From Oscillospiraceae bacterium (GTDB taxonomy: Bacteria > Bacillota > Clostridia > Oscillospirales > CAG-382), in the NCBI GenBank assembly GCA_015065165.1, contig SVQU01000005.1, forward strand, positions 1 through 64,000: DNA of 64,000 nt, written 5' to 3'. A program made the position numbers and the translations under genes. Below are positions 60,857 to 64,000 of the stretch, piece after piece; position 1 is the first letter of the stretch, and every line of letters begins with the position of its first letter. Below the pieces are notes generated by a model, which saw only the letters and a list, made by a program, of their open reading frames with translations, did no database searches and had not been told where the DNA came from.

Positions 60857-61540
60857 TTAAACAAGTTCGGGGGTGGAAAGGATATTCTTTTGAAAAACCT
60901 CTTTTATAAGAGTATGTCCCTCGGGGCTGGGGTGCATTCCGTCGACTCCGATCATATTTAGCATACTGTGATGGCAAAGGAAGTTACTGCGAAGGTCCAA
61001 AATGGGGCATTTCGCCAAATTCGCAACCCTTTCGGCGATATGGCTGTAATATTCCTGCCAACGGGCGATACGGTTTATATCCCCAAGCCAATTAAGAATA
61101 TTATCGAAATTAAGCCCTTTGGAAACCCAGTTCATAAATCTTTCGGAATCGATAGGCACAAGGTTGCAAACTGCCACGGTTGCGCCCTTTTGACGGGCAT
61201 AATCTATCATCTTAAGGTAAACCTCTTGAAACTTCTCGGCGGTGGTGTTGGGAAGAAACTCGCCCTTGGGGTTATTCGAAACCTCCGACCAATTATAATT
61301 ACAATCGTTTCCGCCGTATTCAAGAATAACAACGGTGTCCTTGTCGCAATCGCCAAGGGTGTCCTTCATAATTTCAAACCCTTGCTCAATGGTGGCGCCC
61401 ATTTTGCAGTTGTTTTCAACTTCAATGCCGTTTTCAGCCAGTTCATTAAACCTATATCCGAAAAGCTTATAGCGGTTAAGCTCCTCGTTAAACATAACAC
61501 CCTTTAAAATAGAGTCGCCGTAGATTTTAATTTTTTTCAA
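60857..61540 (-). CDS. SGNH/GDSL-family hydrolase
   Basis: The 227-aa protein has block I YGDSILKGVMFN (catalytic Ser), block III-type VVILEYGGNDCNYNW, and block V DGMHPSPEGH (catalytic Asp-His). There is no signal peptide, so it probably acts in the cytoplasm on an ester or acetylated sugar; the substrate is unknown. The start is TTG at 61540 with AAGGAT about 9 nt upstream. Confidence 0.88.
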   Translation of the reverse strand: MKKIKIYGDSILKGVMFNEELNRYKLFGYRFNELAENGIEVENNCKMGATIEQGFEIMKDTLGDCDKDTVVILEYGGNDCNYNWSEVSNNPKGEFLPNTTAEKFQEVYLKMIDYARQKGATVAVCNLVPIDSERFMNWVSKGLNFDNILNWLGDINRIARWQEYYSHIAERVANLAKCPILDLRSNFLCHHSMLNMIGVDGMHPSPEGHTLIKEVFQKNILSTPELV

Positions 61541-61787
61541 CAGAAATCATCCTTTTCGTTATATTAAGTTCGTTATATTAAGCGCGTCGGGAGGTAGTTA
61601 AAATCCGCCCTCGACGGTTATAAAAGCGCGTTGATTATATCAACGTAAAAAGTCTAACCCAAATCTCCCCAAAAGTCCACCTACACCTGTGAAAACCAAC
61701 CCCACCGCTGGGGTTCGGGGCGGTAGAGAAAAAATTCTACACCTCTACTGTGGGTAGAAAACCTTGAAAAATCAAGGTTTTTAAGGC
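61541..61787. other. Intergenic region with short repeats and hairpins
   Basis: About 250 bases without a gene. It contains a 12-bp direct repeat CGTTATATTAAG (twice, 61557-61582), a small TTGAT/ATCAA hairpin, and AACCCCA-TGGGGTT and CTTGA/TCAAG type hairpins. I see no coding signal. Confidence 0.6.
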
Positions 61788-61816
61788 TTGACAAGGGCTG
61801 TTGAAAGTGATATATT
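61788..61816 (+). promoter_or_regulatory. Promoter for XRE-membrane regulator
   Basis: TTGACA, 17 bp and TATATT lie 25 bp upstream of the XRE gene start. Confidence 0.75.
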
Positions 61817-61840
61817 AAATACGGAAGGAGTTGTTGCGGA

Positions 61841-62440
61841 ATGACGGATTATAAAAGAATTATCGCAAATAATATATCCGAGCTGCGCAAAGCGGTGCCT
61901 TATACTCAGGCAGAGCTTGCCGAAAAATTGAATTATTCCGACAAGGCTGTTTCCAAATGGGAGCGAGGGGAATCTATCCCCGACGTGGTTGTTCTTAAAC
62001 AGATTGCGGATTTGTTCGGCGTTACTGTGGATTATCTTTTAGAAGAGGTTCACCCCTTGCGTGGCACTATGCAAAGTGTACCCAGACAGCTAAAGCGCAA
62101 CAGAATACTTATAACAGGTTTGGCGTGTATGCTGGTTTTCCTTATCGCCACCTTTGTTTTTGTGGTTATGGATTTGGCAACCGCGGTGGGCGGGATTTGG
62201 CTTGCTTACGTTTATTGTGTTCCCATTTGTTCTATATTGCTTATTATTTTTAATTCCATTTGGGGCAAAAAACGGCTTAATTTCGCTTTTATATCCCTTT
62301 TGGTGTGGAGTATTCTTGCTTGTATTTATCTCACCATAGGAAACTATAACAATTGGATTATCTTCGTTATCGGGATTCCCGCCCAGGTTATCATTCTTAT
62401 GTGGTCGGGGATTAAGGCTCGCTTTAAAAAGAAGGATTAA
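61841..62440 (+). CDS. XRE-family HTH regulator with four membrane helices
   Basis: The 199-aa protein has an N-terminal Cro/CI-type helix-turn-helix (about 8-62; YTQAELAEKLNYSDKAVSKWERGESIPDVVVLKQIADLF). A short linker and about four predicted membrane helices from residue 88 to the end follow. HTH-membrane fusions of this type are thought to sense envelope state or a small molecule. The ligand and targets are unknown. AAGGAG lies about 12 nt before ATG. A 101-aa hypothetical gene follows 31 nt later. Confidence 0.9.
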   Translation: MTDYKRIIANNISELRKAVPYTQAELAEKLNYSDKAVSKWERGESIPDVVVLKQIADLFGVTVDYLLEEVHPLRGTMQSVPRQLKRNRILITGLACMLVFLIATFVFVVMDLATAVGGIWLAYVYCVPICSILLIIFNSIWGKKRLNFAFISLLVWSILACIYLTIGNYNNWIIFVIGIPAQVIILMWSGIKARFKKKD

Positions 62441-62471
62441 GGCAATCAGGCTTAATGGCAAGGAGTTAATA

Positions 62472-62777
62472 ATGTACAAGGTAATAATTGAACTTAAAAA
62501 GGATATTTCTGAAGACGTGCTGAAAAAACTGACCGAGACCATAAACTCGGCGTTTGATAATCGGCTTGGCACTATCGCTAATTCTCATATTTCTTCCCCA
62601 TATCGCTTTGTATTTGTCGGTGGTGAAGAAGAATTCACTTGCTTGCAAATTGGATTGTTGGCTTTGGGTGAAGAAAAAACTTTTATGTCGAATGTTGCCG
62701 TTTGGGAATGGGCAGACGATGATGAACCCGAAGAAGCTGAAAATTTGATTGAAATTTACTCTAAACCCGTAAGGTAA
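62472..62777 (+). CDS. Hypothetical 101-aa protein
   Basis: The protein, MYKVIIELKKDISEDVLKKLTETINSAF..., is acidic with mixed alpha/beta periodicity and no recognised domain. AAGGAG lies 7 nt before ATG, and it is close behind the XRE gene, so it is probably translated. The C-terminal part has an acidic stretch DDDEPEEAE. No signal peptide or membrane segment is visible. Confidence 0.65.
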   Translation: MYKVIIELKKDISEDVLKKLTETINSAFDNRLGTIANSHISSPYRFVFVGGEEEFTCLQIGLLALGEEKTFMSNVAVWEWADDDEPEEAENLIEIYSKPVR

Positions 62778-62850
62778 TTGATGTGGCAAATAAAGTAAGG
62801 TAAGTTACTTTCGACCTCGATACCAACGCGATTGAAAAGATTGAAGCATA

Positions 62851-62887
62851 AAAAATCACGGTTCTTTAATTTGAACCGTGATTTTTG
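62851..62887. terminator. Bidirectional terminator
   Basis: AAAAATCACGGTTC and GAACCGTGATTTTTG arms separate the hypothetical gene (plus) from the lipoprotein gene (minus), serving both. Confidence 0.85.
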
Positions 62888-62902
62888 TTTTATGGGTGAA
62901 GT

Positions 62903-63784
62903 CTATTCCGCGTTGTAAAAATACACATACCCCGAATATTCCTCGGTGGCATTAAGGTCGCCCGCGTTGGTGATTTCGGTTTTAACAAGGTTGCCCACGC
63001 TGTCATAGCTGTAACCCCAATCGCCGATGTGTATATTGGTGGTTGACTTTGCTACCTTGGCAAGATTGCCGTTTTCGTCATAATCGTTGGTGTATTCATA
63101 GGTTATAGACGAAGGCTTGCTGCCTTCCTCGCCGTCCTCAATAAGAACAAACTCCCGCGTGATGTTACCTTGCTCGTCGTAAAGGTATTCATAGGTGTTC
63201 TTTTCGTTTTCGGGAAAACTTCGTATTTGCTTTTTCAGCCTTCCGTCTTTGTCATAGGTGTTTTCGTACACAACGGTAGTGCCTGCGGTATAGTTCCAGG
63301 TAAGCTTAACTGCTTTGCCGTTTTCGTAGGTGTAATTCACCACACAGCTTTCCGCGCCCTCGCTTGTGTGATATTCCGCAACAAGCAAACCGTTTTCGTC
63401 ATAGGCATATTCAATCGCCGAAACGTATCTTTCGCCCCCGGAAATGCCCAAATAATCCTCCCGCACGAGCAACCCTTTTTCGTTGTATTCGTAAAGGATT
63501 TCCTCAGTTTCGCCACCGTTTGTATAGGTGTTTTTAAAGCGGGTGTATTTTACGGCAAAGTTATCCAAAACAGCCTTAACCCGTTGGTCGTTTCGCTGTG
63601 GATAGAGAAGCGCATAGGCTTCTTTATACTTCATTTCGGAAATAAGCGCGTTTGCATCTTCCAAAAGCTTATCCGACACACCCGAGGATTCATCAGAGGT
63701 GTTTGCTTTTTGGCAAGCCGAAAGGGAAAATACAGCGAAAACGCAAATAAGCAAGGCTAAAAGCCTTTTTGTTATGTTCTTCAT
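62903..63784 (-). CDS. Lipoprotein with YD/RHS-like repeats
   Basis: The 293-aa protein has a signal peptide with lipobox LSAC at about residue 24. A short helical region is followed by about seven YD-type repeats, for example YEYNEKGLLVRED, YAYDENGLLVAEY, NTYDKDGRLKKQI and YSYDSVGNLVKTE, which resemble RHS beta-strand repeats. It is a surface lipoprotein of unknown function. I chose the ATG at 63784 (MKNITKRLL), 1 nt from the folD stop; the ORF-track start is TTG. Confidence 0.85.
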   Translation of the reverse strand: MKNITKRLLALLICVFAVFSLSACQKANTSDESSGVSDKLLEDANALISEMKYKEAYALLYPQRNDQRVKAVLDNFAVKYTRFKNTYTNGGETEEILYEYNEKGLLVREDYLGISGGERYVSAIEYAYDENGLLVAEYHTSEGAESCVVNYTYENGKAVKLTWNYTAGTTVVYENTYDKDGRLKKQIRSFPENEKNTYEYLYDEQGNITREFVLIEDGEEGSKPSSITYEYTNDYDENGNLAKVAKSTTNIHIGDWGYSYDSVGNLVKTEITNAGDLNATEEYSGYVYFYNAE

Positions 63785-63785
63785 A

Positions 63786-64000
63786 TTAAAGACCAAAACG
63801 CATCTTATAAGAAGTAAGAGTGTTTTGCATCAAAATTGCAATAGTCATAGGACCGACACCGCCGGGAACGGGGGTAATAAAGGATGCCTTTTCCTTGCAG
63901 GCTTCGAAATCGATATCGCCCACAAGCTTATCGCCAACGCGGTTAATGCCCACGTCGATAAGCACGGCGCCGTCCTTAACCATATCTGCGGTAATCATAT
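63786..64000 (-). CDS. folD: FolD, C-terminal part (partial at window edge)
   Basis: This is the 3' end of bifunctional methylenetetrahydrofolate dehydrogenase/cyclohydrolase, an NADP-dependent one-carbon enzyme. It has [45 protein letters not shown], the FolD hallmark. The gene continues past position 64000, so the start and the catalytic Lys region are not visible. The lipoprotein gene follows immediately and may be co-transcribed. Confidence 0.95.
   Translation of the reverse strand, partial: MITADMVKDGAVLIDVGINRVGDKLVGDIDFEACKEKASFITPVPGGVGPMTIAILMQNTLTSYKMRFGL

Overview
The window looks like a chromosomal segment of an uncultured gut-type member of the Clostridia (Firmicutes/Bacillota). 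The evidence is Gram-positive: sigma-A promoters with 17-bp spacers, strong GGAGG-type ribosome binding sites, a threonyl T-box, DivIVA and SepF, RqcH, a group II ECF transporter, a split transketolase, a ClpE-like ATPase and dockerin-bearing secreted proteins. The order-level placement (Oscillospirales-like) is inferred from this gene set, not shown. No rRNA, tRNA, CRISPR array, prophage or intact transposase gene was seen.

Layout. 1-424: two direct copies of a 200-bp hairpin-rich element with terminal inverted repeats. 427-15616 (minus): a long run of housekeeping genes read from miaA down to rlmH, passing an HlyD-like protein, yggS, sepF, yggT, divIVA, ileS, lspA, an RluD-type pseudouridine synthase, split transketolase, a NIF3-like protein, rqcH, tcdA and a flavin reductase. 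15813-22752 (plus): an MBL hydrolase, a carbohydrate set (DUF4091/GH123-like protein, nitroreductase, GH4 alpha-galactosidase-like enzyme, GtrA) and thrS behind a T-box. 22885-37925 (minus): ruvCAB, an rRNA-type methyltransferase, ecfA1-ecfA2-ecfT, truA, a DUF5711 protein, a CvpA-like protein, pgsA, a ClpE-like ATPase, a P-type ATPase homologue that has lost its catalytic motifs, a DUF1858 protein and mscL. 38108-45191 (plus): acpP, a HAD phosphatase, then argG, argH, a polar amino-acid ABC transporter and argF.

45472-52166 (plus) holds three consecutive large secreted proteins, two GH25 lysozymes and one C39-like peptidase. All carry FIVAR-like, discoidin-like and a shared unnamed module, and all end in a type I dockerin. 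This suggests cell-wall or glycan hydrolases that dock on a cohesin scaffold encoded elsewhere. 52645-64000 holds pyk with a structured, terminator-bearing leader, trmO, a zinc-ribbon membrane protein, tex, gdhA, a tandem structured element, a 40-aa membrane peptide, a CarD-like regulator, an SGNH hydrolase, an XRE-membrane regulator, a hypothetical, a YD-repeat lipoprotein and the 3' part of folD.

The most unusual items are: (1) the 960-aa P-type ATPase homologue lacking the DKTGT, TGES, PEGL and GDGVNDAP motifs; (2) two tandem, about 170-nt units after gdhA whose stems differ in sequence but stay paired; (3) the pyk leader, which has a nested hairpin followed by an intrinsic terminator just before the ribosome binding site; and (4) the dockerin trio with its recurring ANH/LASDE module. 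All product names come from reading translated motifs; no database search was run.
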